Shown here piece by piece: positions 1 through 9,934 of a stretch of DNA of 64,000 nucleotides. The notes under the pieces are model-generated. The model was not told the origin of the DNA. It saw nothing but the letters and a program-made list of their open reading frames with translations, and searched no databases. How positions within the stretch are numbered: the stretch's first letter is position 1; each line of letters begins with the position of its first letter. This stretch comes from Chloranthus sessilifolius (lineage: Eukaryota; Streptophyta; Magnoliopsida; Chloranthales; Chloranthaceae). The position numbers and the translations under genes are program-made. The DNA is taken from assembly GCA_021018995.1 (NCBI GenBank), contig CM037588.1, positions 85,843,765 to 85,907,764 on the forward strand, written 5' to 3'.

Positions 1-1009
1 GTATATAATATATCAGCTAGCTTACTGAGAATCATCATCAGTGGCTCGAATTTCCTCCATCTGGTTTGACCCTTTGACCATCCCCTTGGTTGAGGTGGGT
101 GTCTTGAGGTTGGTTGCACCCCCTTTGAGCTTATTGGCAACCCTTAAGTCACCTTTGGTCTCACCCCATCATCTGCCATTGAAACCAGTTTCCCCACAAC
201 CCTAGGACCTTAAAAACCTAGAAAACCGTAGATGGGGGGATTACCTAATTGCTAAACCCATTAGCTCTTAAGTAAGCCCCTAACCCTCCCCTTCTCTATA
301 AATAGAGAGGCCCCCCTCTTCCTTAAGGGTTGAAGAATTAAGAGTGAAAATTTTAAGCTTGAGAGAAAGAAAACCCTAGTGCACTCTTGAGCCAAAAGTT
401 CCAGCATGCTTTGTTTCCCCTTTTCAACCCATTTCCACCATTAGATCACCCCGTCTAGCCAAAACCTAGCCTCTAGCTATACTCTACACTTCCTATTTAT
501 CGAATCCTAGCTTTAGAGCCCATTTCCATTCCGTTTAAACCATCGAAAGCACGCCAAAGTGAAGGACTTCCACGGTGCAACAAGGGCCCATGAGCTCCGC
601 CTCACCCCTCTCTTCCTCTACCTTCTTGGTGTCTCCTCCGTCCAAGGAATCAAGCCGTTATGCCGCCGAAATTTCAGTTTTGGCTTAAAGCTTGATAGGA
701 CCATATTGCCTTCGGGCAAGGGGAAACTCTGCCCTTATTTTTATTTCTTTTACTTTATTTTGGCCATAGATAGAGACCGCTGTATGCGGGTTGATCGGGT
801 GCCTAAACCCTTCTCGATCGATAACCGAAGCCCCTACCCTAGAGCCTTTGGCAAGGACCGATAAATCAGAGTCATATTTAGTACTTCGGTGCTTAAAATA
901 TTGATTTGAAGGTTTCTCGGGTCACCAAAAGCTCTGGGTGGTGACTCTACATTTTTTTTGAAAGCGAGCGCATCGCCGCGACGGGTTTGAGGGGATCCAC
1001 GGTCGCACA
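1..1009 (+). repeat. LTR A: 5' LTR of element 1 (partial)
   Basis: Aligns with LTR B from about 18070 to 19083 and ends GTCGCACA at 1009, two bases before the primer site. It contains the promoter TATA box and a short leader. The small open frame at 559-864 has counterparts in the other LTRs but resembles no protein I know and is regarded as chance. Confidence 0.93.
297..305 (+). promoter_or_regulatory. TATA box of LTR A
   Basis: TATAAATAG in a C/T-rich context, repeated at the same LTR position in LTR B (18370) and LTR C (40921). It is the expected start of sense, genomic-RNA transcription, with the R region just downstream. Confidence 0.75.
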
Positions 1010-1011
1010 GA

Positions 1012-1030
1012 TGGAGACTCTGCTGGGGAT
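1012..1030 (+). other. Primer binding site (tRNA-Arg type)
   Basis: TGGAGACTCTGCTGGGGAT follows the LTR end after a two-base gap. From memory Ogre/Tat elements use a site of the form TGGCGACTCTGCTGGGGA, assigned to tRNA-Arg; this copy differs at one base (C to A, fourth base). No equivalent follows LTR B or LTR C, as expected for 3' LTRs. Confidence 0.8.
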
Positions 1031-1167
1031 ATCACCCTAGCGCTTCTCCTCTTGTTGGCCTTTCTTTTTTTACTAACCATTGCTATTTTTTTTTCTTATT
1101 TTCTGCTATTTTTTTTTCTATATTTTTGTTGTTTTTACTAACGTACTCACCCCTACGATTTAGTCCT

Positions 1168-1345
1168 TTAGGTGCCTTAGCCGATTGGCAGGCCTACTTG
1201 CGCCTTGAAATTTTAGCTTTTACGATTCTTGTCATTTAAGTCGTCTTAGCCGTTTGGCGGGCCCGCTCGCATTTACTTTTTCACGTCATTTAAATTTCAG
1301 TCATTTACGAGCCTTAGCCATTTGGCGGGCCTACATGTGCTTTTC
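1168..1345 (+). repeat. Three direct repeats of about 68 bp in the leader
   Basis: The phrase CCTTAGCC(G/A)(T/A)TTGGC(G/A)GGCC recurs at about 1175, 1244 and 1312, spaced 68-69 bp, in the untranslated stretch between primer site and gag remnant. The rest of 1031-1470 shows nothing recognisable. Confidence 0.65.
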
Positions 1346-1474
1346 ATTTCAGTCATCATATCTCACCATTGAACGCCAGCCCGTTGAGGCGGAACGGGCT
1401 GGTCACCCCCGACCCGTTTCGAGCAAGTACCAAGGCCAAGCAACGGACCAAGAGCCCCGTTTACCCCGGAACAG

Positions 1475-2284
1475 ATGAAAGCACATTTTGAACGAGCATT
1501 CACCCCATTGGGGCAATCCTTGAGTGTCTTACTACCGGTATTACTACAAAAAGGCTTGGTCAATTTACTCCAACCTCGCCCGCCATCCCACCCAATACCA
1601 AGGAATTATGACTCGAATCTGCATTGCAATTTCCACCAGGGACTAGGTCACCCTATGAACCGGTGCTTCCCATTAAAGCACGCGGTCCAAGATCTGATAG
1701 AGGCGGGAAAGATCATACCCCCGCCACTTCCCCAAGGGCAGAACCAAAATATCCATCAAGCCCCTCTACCACCGCACACAGGAGGCCCCAGGCCTAACAT
1801 ACATTGGATAGAGGAAGAAGAAGAAGAGTTTGACCCTTCAGATTATATTAGCAATCAGGAGGAATTTTCACTCCCCAGGTCGAACAAAGATGAACTATTT
1901 ATTGGGGTGATCGAGCCACTGTATCTTGCCGATTATTTTCTTACACCGGCTTGCCAAGAGGAGCCCTTAGATTTAGGGCAGTATTTTTCCACCCCCGCTC
2001 CCGCCTATCAAATCCAAGCAGACGCACACGCAATCATCTGGCGTATCCACCCCACGCCCAATTTACCCCATACACCCCTCCGTCACACCCAAATCATCCT
2101 GTTCCCCACGCAATTCCTCCATCCCCGTATTATCCTACCCCATACACACCCTCAAGTCCCTCCACCCAATACATTACTCCGCCATCCCCAAGTGACTCCA
2201 TTCCATACACACCTTCAAATCCCACCACCCAATTTACCCCATGCACCCCTCCATCGCCCCCGAATTACCCCACTCCATGCATAA
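1475..2284 (+). pseudogene. gag: gag remnant: C-terminal part with zinc-knuckle-like motif
   Basis: Near its start the frame reads AFTPLGQSL, a motif found late in Tat-family Gag proteins. About 50 residues on it has a C-x2-H-x4-H-x4-C cluster (CNFHQGLGH then NRC) followed by KHAVQDLIEAGKI, the usual nucleocapsid-like end of Tat Gag. Gag coats the RNA and assembles the particle. Family members have several hundred residues ahead of this motif; here only about 450 bp separate it from the primer site and no matrix or capsid part is visible, so the N-terminal part looks deleted. Downstream the frame runs into an acidic patch (WIEEEEEEF) and then the proline-rich tract. The ATG at 1475 is only the first ATG of the open frame and probably not the original start. 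Confidence 0.7.
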
Positions 2285-2760
2285 CTCCATCATCCCCAAT
2301 CTATCCCATTTCATCTACCAACCCCTCATCATCCCACCATGCCACAAACCCTTTATACCCCCCATTCCACCCACTACCCCGCCATATCCAAACCATCCCG
2401 CTCAATGCACAACTCCATCGTCCTCAATTTACCCCACTTCATCCACAAACCCATCACCATCCCATCATACCTCCCCATATACAAACCCTTCATATCCCTA
2501 TCACCCCATGCCCACCACACCTCAAACGTCTCCCCATCCCTCAAGCCCAGTGACACTCCCTCCATCCCTTCGCTATTTTGGCCCCAACCCAACTCCACCG
2601 CCACCCGAACAAGCAACCCCTCACCCAATCCCCTTATCACCCAATCACCACTAGTCCTACCATGCCCAAGTAACACCAGTACAAGCCCCCTCCGTGCCCA
2701 TAACTCCAATTCTGTCAATTCCCTCCACTACCATTCCACCCCCCATTGGAGTTAACCTAG
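2030..2760 (+). repeat. C-rich, G-poor proline-rich linker tract
   Basis: About 700 bp of degenerate C/A/T-rich repeats with almost no G on the plus strand. Codon patterns give Tyr-Thr-Pro-Ser-Pro repeats in the 1951-2553 frame. All three plus frames stay open for long stretches because TGA and TAG need G, so open length says little about coding. It lies between the gag knuckle and protease, where a proline-rich Gag-Pro linker is plausible; the reading frame changes along it, suggesting indels. Confidence 0.6.
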
Positions 2761-3596
2761 TCAAACCCGAGAAACCAGTATATCCAGCCCAATCCTCCTC
2801 GGAATCCTCACGCACTCCATTTCTCATCCCAAAACTTGCTTATGACCCGCATCAGGTACCGTTGAGCTATGAAAAGACGGACATGAATGTCGGGTGCAAC
2901 CAAGAAGAGGCTGTTGAATTCGTTACCCGATCGGGCCAGATTTCTACCCAGCCGGAAGCATCAGGGGCAGTCAGAGGAGAAGAAAAGAAGAAAGAACAGG
3001 CCACAGGAAATCCCTTTGAAAAAATGGCCAGGGAGCACATACTGGAGACACAGCTCAAGAGAACACCAAGACATACTGTGTGGGATTTGTTAATCACGTC
3101 TCCACTCCACTTTCAAGCCCTAATGGGAGCGCTCAAGGACGCGCATGTCTCCACCCATGTAACTTCAGATGAAGTAGGGAAAATAATAGGGCAAGTGTTG
3201 GCCCCAAAAGCCATCTCTTTCACCAATACAGACCTACCGATCGAGGGGAATGACCATTCTAAACCCCTGAATATAATAGTGGAAGTAGGGAACTTGGTGG
3301 TACCGTTGGTCCTGATCGACAACGGGTCGGCGCTAAACGTATGCCCTCTAAGGACGGCAATCAAAATTGGGGCGAACCCCGACACCTTCCGGCCATCCAT
3401 ATCAAGCACACGGGGATTCGACAACACTAGAAGGGAAATCATAGGAGAAGTAGACCTTGACCTGATCCTCGGACCGCAAACCTTCACCACCCCCTTTCAA
3501 GTGATGGACATCAAGTCTACCTTAAATCTGCTATTGGGCCGGCCATGGATACATAAGCTCGGAGCAATACCATCTACTCTACACCAAAAGCTCTGA
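2694..3596 (+). pseudogene. pro: Retroelement aspartic protease (Gag-Pro C-terminal region)
   Basis: Cleaves the Gag-Pol polyprotein. The catalytic motif is LIDNGSALNVCPL with the aspartate codon at 3318-3320; DNGS in place of the more general D-S/T-G is usual in Tat/Ogre proteases. The second half holds FQVMDI and LLLGRPWIHKLGAIPSTLHQ, a conserved C-terminal signature of these enzymes. Upstream are a charged linker and NPFEKMAREHILETQLKR. The frame is broken by TGA at 3594-3596, after which homology continues in the same frame into the next segment, so the stop is a point lesion (probably CGA to TGA). Element 2 as visible lacks this domain because its 5' part lies outside the window. Confidence 0.88.
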
Positions 3597-4333
3597 TTTA
3601 TCTCAGAAGGAAAAATTGTCACCATCATAGGTGAGAGCAGAGAGGACATGGGGAAGAGTGCTGTGCACATTGGGAATCCGAAAGTACTGAACATACCACA
3701 CACATCCAAGGACGCCAATCTCCACCGATTTGAGTATGACTTCTCAAGTGTTACCCTCAAACCAACTGAAAAGACCCTAGATAAAATTAGAGGAATGGAC
3801 ACGGCTGTGTTCATGCTCCACAGATGGGGCCATCAAAAAGGTCAAGGACTGGGCCCACGCCTCCAAGGAAGAAGAGACCCCGTCAAGGCTAAGGGGCAAC
3901 AAACTAAATTCAGCTTAGGCTACAGGCCCAGAGAAGAGGAAGTCAAAGAGGCTAAGGAAAAGATGAGAGCCACAGCAGTCGCCAAGGCTAGAGGAATCAT
4001 CTTGGAAGAAGAACCCCACGCTCCCCCCCACATCTGTGAAACCTTTGTGAGCGCCAGGGTAGTAAAAATTGATCTGAATGGGGAGACGAGGGTAACCCCA
4101 CATAAGCCTACTTCAATCCACCCCACCAATCCCTACATCATCCCCCAAGACTTCGAAATGGACTTAGCCGCCCTTTCCTTGTTTCAGGAAGAAGTTCCCC
4201 GATCCACCCCACTTCAGCACCAACCACTCTGGGCCCCTCCTAACCATAGAGGACAAGGTCCCGGAGGATCCCTCTGTAAATATGTTGAGGGAAGAAATGC
4301 AAGAGCCTACCGATGTCGCTACCGACTGAAGAG
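3597..4333 (+). pseudogene. Linker with G-patch-like motif between protease and RT
   Basis: Continues in the protease frame after the stop at 3594-3596. It contains MLHRWGHQKGQGLGPRLQG (about 3810-3865), which fits a glycine-rich G-patch; such motifs follow the protease in some retroviruses and in Tat/Ogre elements and are thought to bind nucleic acid. A lysine/glutamate-rich helix (EEEVKEAKEKMRATAVAKAR) follows. Around 4210-4233 the coding frame appears to shift by one base: the later part reads best as LTIEDKVPEDPS then MQEPTD in another frame. In that frame element 1 has a TGA at 4327-4329 that element 2 lacks. Ends at the candidate splice donor. Confidence 0.7.
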
Positions 4334-4642
4334 GTAAAGGCCAGGCCTCGCAGGTGAGTAACTGGGCATCCTTGCCCCAACTCTTGAGAGCTGCCAAATA
4401 CCATGAAAACGACACCGACTCTCCAAAAAAAAACAACCTGTAAAAAGTGAGGTTAGCCTCTGGACCACTCTACCTTGTATATATAGATATCCACCTCGCC
4501 AGGGACTGACCATGAAAAAATGCAAAAGATCATAAAAATAGAAAAAATACCAATTCTAAAATATTGTCCTTTAAAATTCCCAATAAAATTAAAATTAATG
4601 TCGTAATACCCATCCTACGTGAAGCCAACCCCTTCCCTGTAG
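4334..4642 (+). other. Candidate intron between protease/G-patch and RT
   Basis: Donor GAG|GTAAAG at 4333/4334 and acceptor TTCCCTGTAG at 4642 bracket an AT-rich stretch with stops in all frames. Removing 309 bases joins the MQEPTD frame to the RT frame. The equivalent 310-base interval in element 2 (19660-19969) has the same donor and acceptor and also preserves frame. Ogre elements are known to have an intron at this place. A stronger-looking donor, CAG|GTGAGT at 4353/4354, does not join these frames with the same acceptor. Confidence 0.65.
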
Positions 4643-6273
4643 AAATACAAGAAGAGGTAGGAGTCACGAGTATGGACGAGGAAGGTCAAATCGACGAGCT
4701 CCCTAATGAGCTCCTCAAACAATTTGTTGATTTTGAGCATGGCCCTACCCCAATCGTTGAAGAGACGGAGGATGTCAATTTGGGCACCACAGAGGCCCCT
4801 AGAATCACTAAAATCGAAATGTCGCTGTCCCCTGTGGAGAGGAAAGGTATGATAGACTTCCTTCGGTCATACCAAGACGCCTTCGCATGGTCGTATGTGG
4901 ACATGCCTGGTTTGGATACCGATCTGGTTGAGCATGAGTTGCCACTCTACCCCGATGTTAAGTCGGTTAAGCAGAAGCTGAGATGCCTCCAACCCGAATT
5001 GTTGTTGAAGGTGAAGGATGAGGTCATTACGCAGTATGATGCAGATTTCCTCATGGTATCCAAGTACCCACAGTGGCTAGCCAATATCGTCCCCGTACCA
5101 AAGAAGGATGGAAAGGTTCGAATGTGCATTGATTTCTAAAACCTCAACAGGGCGAGCCCTATGGACGACTTTCCATTACCCCACATCGACATCTTGGTCG
5201 ATAACATCGCAAAGCATGGGATGCTCTCGTTTATGGATGGATTCTCAGGATATAATAAGATAAAGATGGCAGAGGTTGATCGCGAGAAGACGACGTTCAT
5301 TACCCCCTGGGGAACCTTCTGCTATAAGGTAAAGCCATTCGGGCTGAAGAATGCTGGGGCAACCTATGAAAGAGCAATGACGGCCCTGTTCCATTACATG
5401 ATGCACCGAGAGATCGAAGTATACGTCGATGACATGATTGCTAAATCACCAGAAAGGGAGGACCACTTGATAAACCTTCAGAAGCTATTCGAGAGGTTGA
5501 GAAAATACAGATTGCGGTTGAATCCCCAGAAGTGCACCTTCGGCGCTATGTTCGAAAAGTTGTTGGGCTTTATTGTCAGTAGGAGAGGGATCGAGTTCGA
5601 TCCGACCAAGATCAAGGCTATCACTGAGATGCCGCCACCATCTACAGAGAAGGAAGTCAGAGGCTTTTTAGGCAGGATCCAGTACATCAGCCGATTCATC
5701 GCACAGTTAATTTCGATATGCGCACCAATCTTCAAATTACTGAGAGAGGATTCACCGGTTGAATGGAATGATGACTGCCAGGCTGCATTCGACAAGATTA
5801 AAGGTTATCTCCTGAAACCTCTGATATTGGTACCGCTCGTACCCGATAGACCCCTAATAATGTACCTGTCCACAACAGAGTTTTCCATGGGCTGTGTGTT
5901 AGGACAGCATGATGAGACGGGAAGAAGAGAGCAGGCCATCTATTACCTAAGCAAGAAATTTACTGATTACGAGACGCGCTATTCTCATCTAGAGAAAGCA
6001 TGCCTGGCACTCGTATGGGCTACTCAGAGACTTCGACACTACCTGTTATCTCAGGCCGTTCTACTTCTAGCACGAATGGATCCGTTGAAGTACCTATTCG
6101 AGAAACCTGCTCTCACTGGCTGAATTGCACGATGGCAACTACTCCTATCCGAGTTTGACATTACTTATGTCACCCAGAAGTCGATTAAGGGGCAAGCACT
6201 CACTGATCATCTTGCCGAGAACCCTCTGCCGGACTATGAGCCTCTAAGGACCGAATTCCCCGATGAAGACATT
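4643..6273 (+). pseudogene. pol: Reverse transcriptase and first (Ty3-type) RNase H
   Basis: Copies element RNA to DNA. In order: the pre-RT motif FAWSYVDMPGLDTDLVEHEL, the substrate strand KKDGKVRMCIDF, FMDGFSGYN with a catalytic Asp, PFGLKNAGATYERAM, and the active site VYVDDMIAKS with its codons at 5419-5448. FLGRIQYISRFI and the connection region follow, then the Ty3-type RNase H (YLSTTEFSMGCVLGQ, YYLSKKFTDYETRYSHLEK). Two stops break it: TAA at 5137-5139 directly after CIDF, where element 2 has TGC (Cys), and TGA at 6121-6123 before IARWQLLLSEFDI, consistent with CGA to TGA. Otherwise the catalytic residues are intact, so decay looks recent. Confidence 0.93.
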
Positions 6274-6861
6274 TTGTTCATGACTGACGAAGATACAAAA
6301 GAAACGGAGGAGCCTTGGGTAATGCACTTCGATGGGGCATCGCATGTCGAGGGCCAAGGAGTTGGCGCCATTCTTATCTCGCCAAAAGGATCACATATAC
6401 CCATCTCAATCAAATTGAACTTCCCATGCACCAACAATATGGCCGAGTATGAGGCCTGTATAGCTGGTTTACAGGTGGCTCTTGATCTAAATATAACTCA
6501 CCTTAGGGTCTTTGGAGATTCACAGTTAATTATATGCCAGACCAACGGGGATTGGAAGACCAAGGATGAGAAACTAATCCCATACCATGAATATCTGGAG
6601 GATCTGATAACCTGCTTTGAGGAGGTCACCTTCTCCTATGTGCTACAAGCAAGAAATCGGTTTGCTGATGCCCTGGCTACCCTGGCCTCTATGGTTGAGA
6701 TTCCATATGGAGTGGTGATGAAGCCGATCATGATAGACCAGAGGAACGAACCGGCTTTCTGTCACCTGATCGAAGGACCTACGGAGATAGAGGATGAACC
6801 ACCCTGGTTCTCAGGCATCAAGAATTTCCTCGAGACTCGAGCTATCTCGGAAGGAACATAA
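6274..6861 (+). pseudogene. Second RNase H domain (aRH type, Tat hallmark)
   Basis: A separately acquired RNase H that follows the Ty3-type one in Tat-lineage elements; it degrades RNA in RNA/DNA hybrids. Four acidic positions are visible: HFDGASHVEGQGVGAIL, MAEYEACIAGL, VFGDSQLIICQ and ARNRFADALATLA. The frame continues into a linker (PPWFSGIKNFLE) and stops at TAA 6859-6861, where element 2 has TCA, so this is a nonsense change inside one polyprotein. The ATG at 6274 is internal, not a start. Confidence 0.88.
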
Positions 6862-8055
6862 AAGGTAGACAAACGCACCATCCAGCGATTAGCAACAAAC
6901 TACGTCATCTGCGGCGATCTCCTGTATAGACGGTCTCACAATAATATTTTGCTCCGATGCCTAACCCAAAAAGAAGTGATTGAGATCATGAAGGACATTC
7001 ATGAAGGGGTCTGCGGGGCACACGTCAGTGGACACTTGCTTGCTAAGAAAATTCTAAGGCAAGGATACTTTTGGACTACTTTGGAGACCGATTGCTGCAA
7101 GCACGTACAGAAATGCTACAAATGCCAAGAGCACTCCAGCTTAATACACGCTCCGGCCATTGACTTGCACAGCATGGCCACTCCTTGGCCGATCGCCACC
7201 TGGGGTCTCGACGTCATCGGCAAGATCAATCCTAAGGCTTCCAATAGATATCAATTCATCCTCGTCGCTGTGGAATACTTTACAAAATGGGTAGAGGCGG
7301 CCTCCTATACGAGCATTAAGGCTAGTCATGTTGAGAAGTTCATCAAGAACAACATCATTTGCAGATTCGGCGTACCCAAAGATATCATCACTGATAATGG
7401 CATTAATTTCGCTAATAGGCGCATCCGGGCCTTGTGTGAGCAGTTCCAGATCAAGCACCATCGATCATCCCCGTACAGGCCTCAGACGAATGGAGCAGTA
7501 GAGCTAGCCAACAAAACTTTGATTCGTATCCTGGAGAAGATGGTAGTTACTTACAGAGATTGGAGTGAGCAGTTACCCTTCGCACTGTGGGCCTATAGAA
7601 TGTCTATCTGTACTGCAACAGGGGCAACACCATTCTCCCTTCTATATGGAACCGAGGCCATGCTACCCGTTGAGGTCTAGGTACCGTCGCTCCGTATCCT
7701 TTTGGAATCCCATCTACCTGAAGCTGAGAGAGAAAGAGCCCGTTTTGAGCAGCTAGACTTGATTGACGAGAAAAGACTCCTAGCCTTGTGCCACACTCAG
7801 GTCTATCAGAGGAGAATTGCACGTGCTTACAATAAGCGCATCCGCGGCCGAGATTTGAAGGTAGGAGACACTGTACTGAAGAAAATTTTCCCGTCTCTCC
7901 ACGCTGATCCGAGAGGGAAGTTTAGGCCAAATTGGGAAGGACCCTACATCGTCCGAGAGGTTCTGCCAAGATACGCCGTTCGCCTCGCCACCATGGACGG
8001 AGACCACTTTCATGAGCCCATCAACGCTGGATACCTCCGTAAGTTCTACTCATAG
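6862..8055 (+). pseudogene. Integrase and end of pol
   Basis: Inserts element cDNA into the genome. The HHCC zinc motif is visible (IHEGVCGAHVSGH, then KCYKCQEH). The catalytic triad is complete with DD35E spacing: Asp in WGLDVIGK (7210-7212), Asp in IITDNG (7393-7395) and Glu in NGAVE (7501-7503). The C-terminal half has ARAYNKRIRGRDLKVGDTVL and KFRPNWEGPYIV, the GPY/F-type module, and ends INAGYLRKFYS with TAG at 8053-8055; no chromodomain follows. One stop, TAG at 7678-7680 (GAG in element 2), breaks it. Frame continuity with the upstream domains indicates a single ancestral polyprotein. Confidence 0.92.
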
Positions 8056-8683
8056 GTCTTGGGACAAGGTAAGTTTCGATAAAAGTAGATGCGTGACCAC
8101 TTAAGGGCTCCATAAAAGAGGCCATCATTTCAAAGTCAGGTAGCCCAAAAGAATATTCCCTGAAAATCTTCACCCTTTTTGCTACACACTTCAGGCCAAC
8201 AACCATTTCTTTCATATACCCCACCCAAAATTCCAAGAAAAAAAAATAAAGAAGAAAAAGGGAGGAAAAATCCAAACCAAAAGAAGAAGAAGAAGGCGCC
8301 CCCCAAAAACAAAGAAAAAGAGGGGTACCAAAAAACAAACAAAAAAAAATGACTGGGGCATAAAAAGCCTTTGGAAAGAAAAAGGAGCCCCCGAATCTAG
8401 AAATCACCCAAAACTTAGATCCAAATCCTTAGAAAAACCCAACCTATTTGAACCCCAACCACATTACAACCCGGAAGAACGCCCTCTTTAAGGTCCACAA
8501 GCGGTCATAACATCTACTGCATCAAAACAAGCCGAGTGAACAAACCACACAGAACTTCATTCAGCCGGCTATGACGGAATCGACACCCATGTCGTGGCTT
8601 TCTGGTTCTTTAAAAAAAAAAGAAAAGAAAGAAAAAGAAAAAAGAAAAGAAAAGAAAATTAATTTGAGTTCAAAGCAAGATGA
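8056..8683. other. Non-coding spacer with A/G-rich tracts after pol
   Basis: No gene seen. Purine-rich runs at 8228-8355 and 8610-8660 make phenylalanine-rich minus-strand open frames that are artefacts. The left edge of the block amplified in element 2 maps to about 8300 here. Confidence 0.6.
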
Positions 8684-8865
8684 ACGTGGTGAAAACCCGT
8701 AGGGCCACCACGGGTAAAAACAGCGAACTCACGCGGACCAGGTAAAGACCTGAAAGGGCACCTGGGGTAAGAGAGCGAACCCATGGACGTGGTGAAAACC
8801 CGAAAGGGCACTACAGGTAAAAACAGGGATGACAGGCATGGCGAAAACCCGTCTTGGGCGCTATG
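8684..8865 (+). ncRNA. Tandem array of four hairpins with GNRA-type loops
   Basis: Four units about 50 bp apart start near 8685, 8738, 8789 and 8837. Each has a variable outer stem, an A-rich strand, an inner CCC/GGG stem and a short loop (GAAA in the third; others vary). Outer stems differ yet pair: CGTGGTG with CACCACG, CCAGGT with ACCTGG, GTGGTG with CACTAC, CATGGCG with CGCTATG. Some pairs are G-T on the plus strand, allowed as G-U in sense RNA but A-C in antisense RNA. Linkers share GGTAAAAACAG-like sequence. Calling it a structured RNA is inference; no transcript is known here. Confidence 0.55.
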
Positions 8866-9188
8866 AGCAAAAAATGTCAAGAAAAGAGAGATTAGGAGAA
8901 GATCTATCCTAGCATGCCTGCTTTTGTTTGGATCCCTTGAGCCTCTTCTCCCCTTTGCTGAGCCACCCATGTGAAAATTGGATCAGATCCCGATCAAGTA
9001 TGTCATCTCTACCACGGCATATGACGCATGACCAAAGGAAAAGACAGAAGGCTTAACCAATCCCAGGGAAGCTGACCTTCCCACGTTTAAAGAAAAAACC
9101 TGCATCTCACGAACAGGGTTCAGCCATGCTCAAAAAAGGGACCCGCTGGTTTGGCCTTGTGGTTACCGGCATCACAAAAGAAAAGAAA
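8866..9188. other. Spacer between hairpin array and minisatellite
   Basis: Single-copy within element 1 and repeated in each amplified unit of element 2. No coding signal seen. Confidence 0.5.
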
Positions 9189-9650
9189 AATTCCAAAAAA
9201 GATAATAGATTTCCCTTTCCCATAAAAATCCTCACACTGTGGAGGAGAAAAATTCCAAAAAATATAATAGATTTCCCTTTCCCATAAAAAGCCTCACACT
9301 GTGGAGGAGAAAAATTCCAAAAAAGATAATAGATTTCCCTTTCCCATAAAAATCCTCACACTGTGGAGGAGAAAATTTTCAAAAAAGATAATTGATTTCC
9401 CTTTCCCATAAAAAGCCTCACACTGTAGAAAAGAAAAATTCCAAAAAAGATAATAGATTTCCCTTTCCCATAAAATGCCTCACACTGTGGAGGAGAAAAA
9501 TTTCAAAAAAGATAATAGATTTCCCTTTCCCATAAAAAGCCTCACACTGTGGAGGAGAAAATTCCAAACAAAAAAAAATAGATTTGCCTTTCCCATAAAA
9601 AAACCCCACCTTGTGAAAGAGAAAATCCCCGTAAAAAGTCTTACATTGCA
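9189..9650 (+). repeat. 62-bp minisatellite, about seven copies
   Basis: The phrase TTTCCCTTTCCCATAAAAA, then CCTCACACTGTGGAGGAGAA and an A-rich tail, repeats with a 62-bp period (CATAAAAA starts at 9221, 9283, 9345). Each unit includes a small inverted repeat, CCTCACACTGTGGAGG. The last copies are degenerate. Shorter arrays of the same unit occur in the element 2 blocks. Confidence 0.9.
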
Positions 9651-9934
9651 GAACTACAAAAAGAAAAACAAAAAGCGCATGTATAGATTTCATTCCATTT
9701 CATTACAAGTGTTGCCTGCAGAGTGTCACGTCCCAAAAAGATAACGACATGACACACTTTCTATTTTGTTGCTTCCTTTACAAACAAAAACACAAAAAAA
9801 ACACAAAAAAAAAAACCAAAATGTATATAGTTGTGTATATATGAAAAAAAAAAGAAGAGAAAAAGATAACCCAAAAAGAGATCTCTGTTAGGGGGCTTTC
9901 CCCCGTGTATATGATCTATGATATGTGCAGAATG
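9651..9934. other. Non-coding stretch 3' of antisense gene 2
   Basis: Poly-A-rich with (TA)n near 9820-9842. It lies downstream of the minus-strand gene and may hold its 3' end; no clear polyadenylation signal could be assigned. Confidence 0.4.

Noticed and set aside
559..864. 101-codon open frame in LTR A
   Set aside because: Lies in the LTR leader, starts differently in the other LTRs (18648, 41167) and resembles no protein; probably fortuitous.
1012..1030. tRNA gene
   Set aside because: Only the primer site complementary to a tRNA 3' end is present; no cloverleaf.
2374..2718. Minus-strand open frame over the C-rich tract
   Set aside because: Low-complexity shadow of the proline-rich linker.
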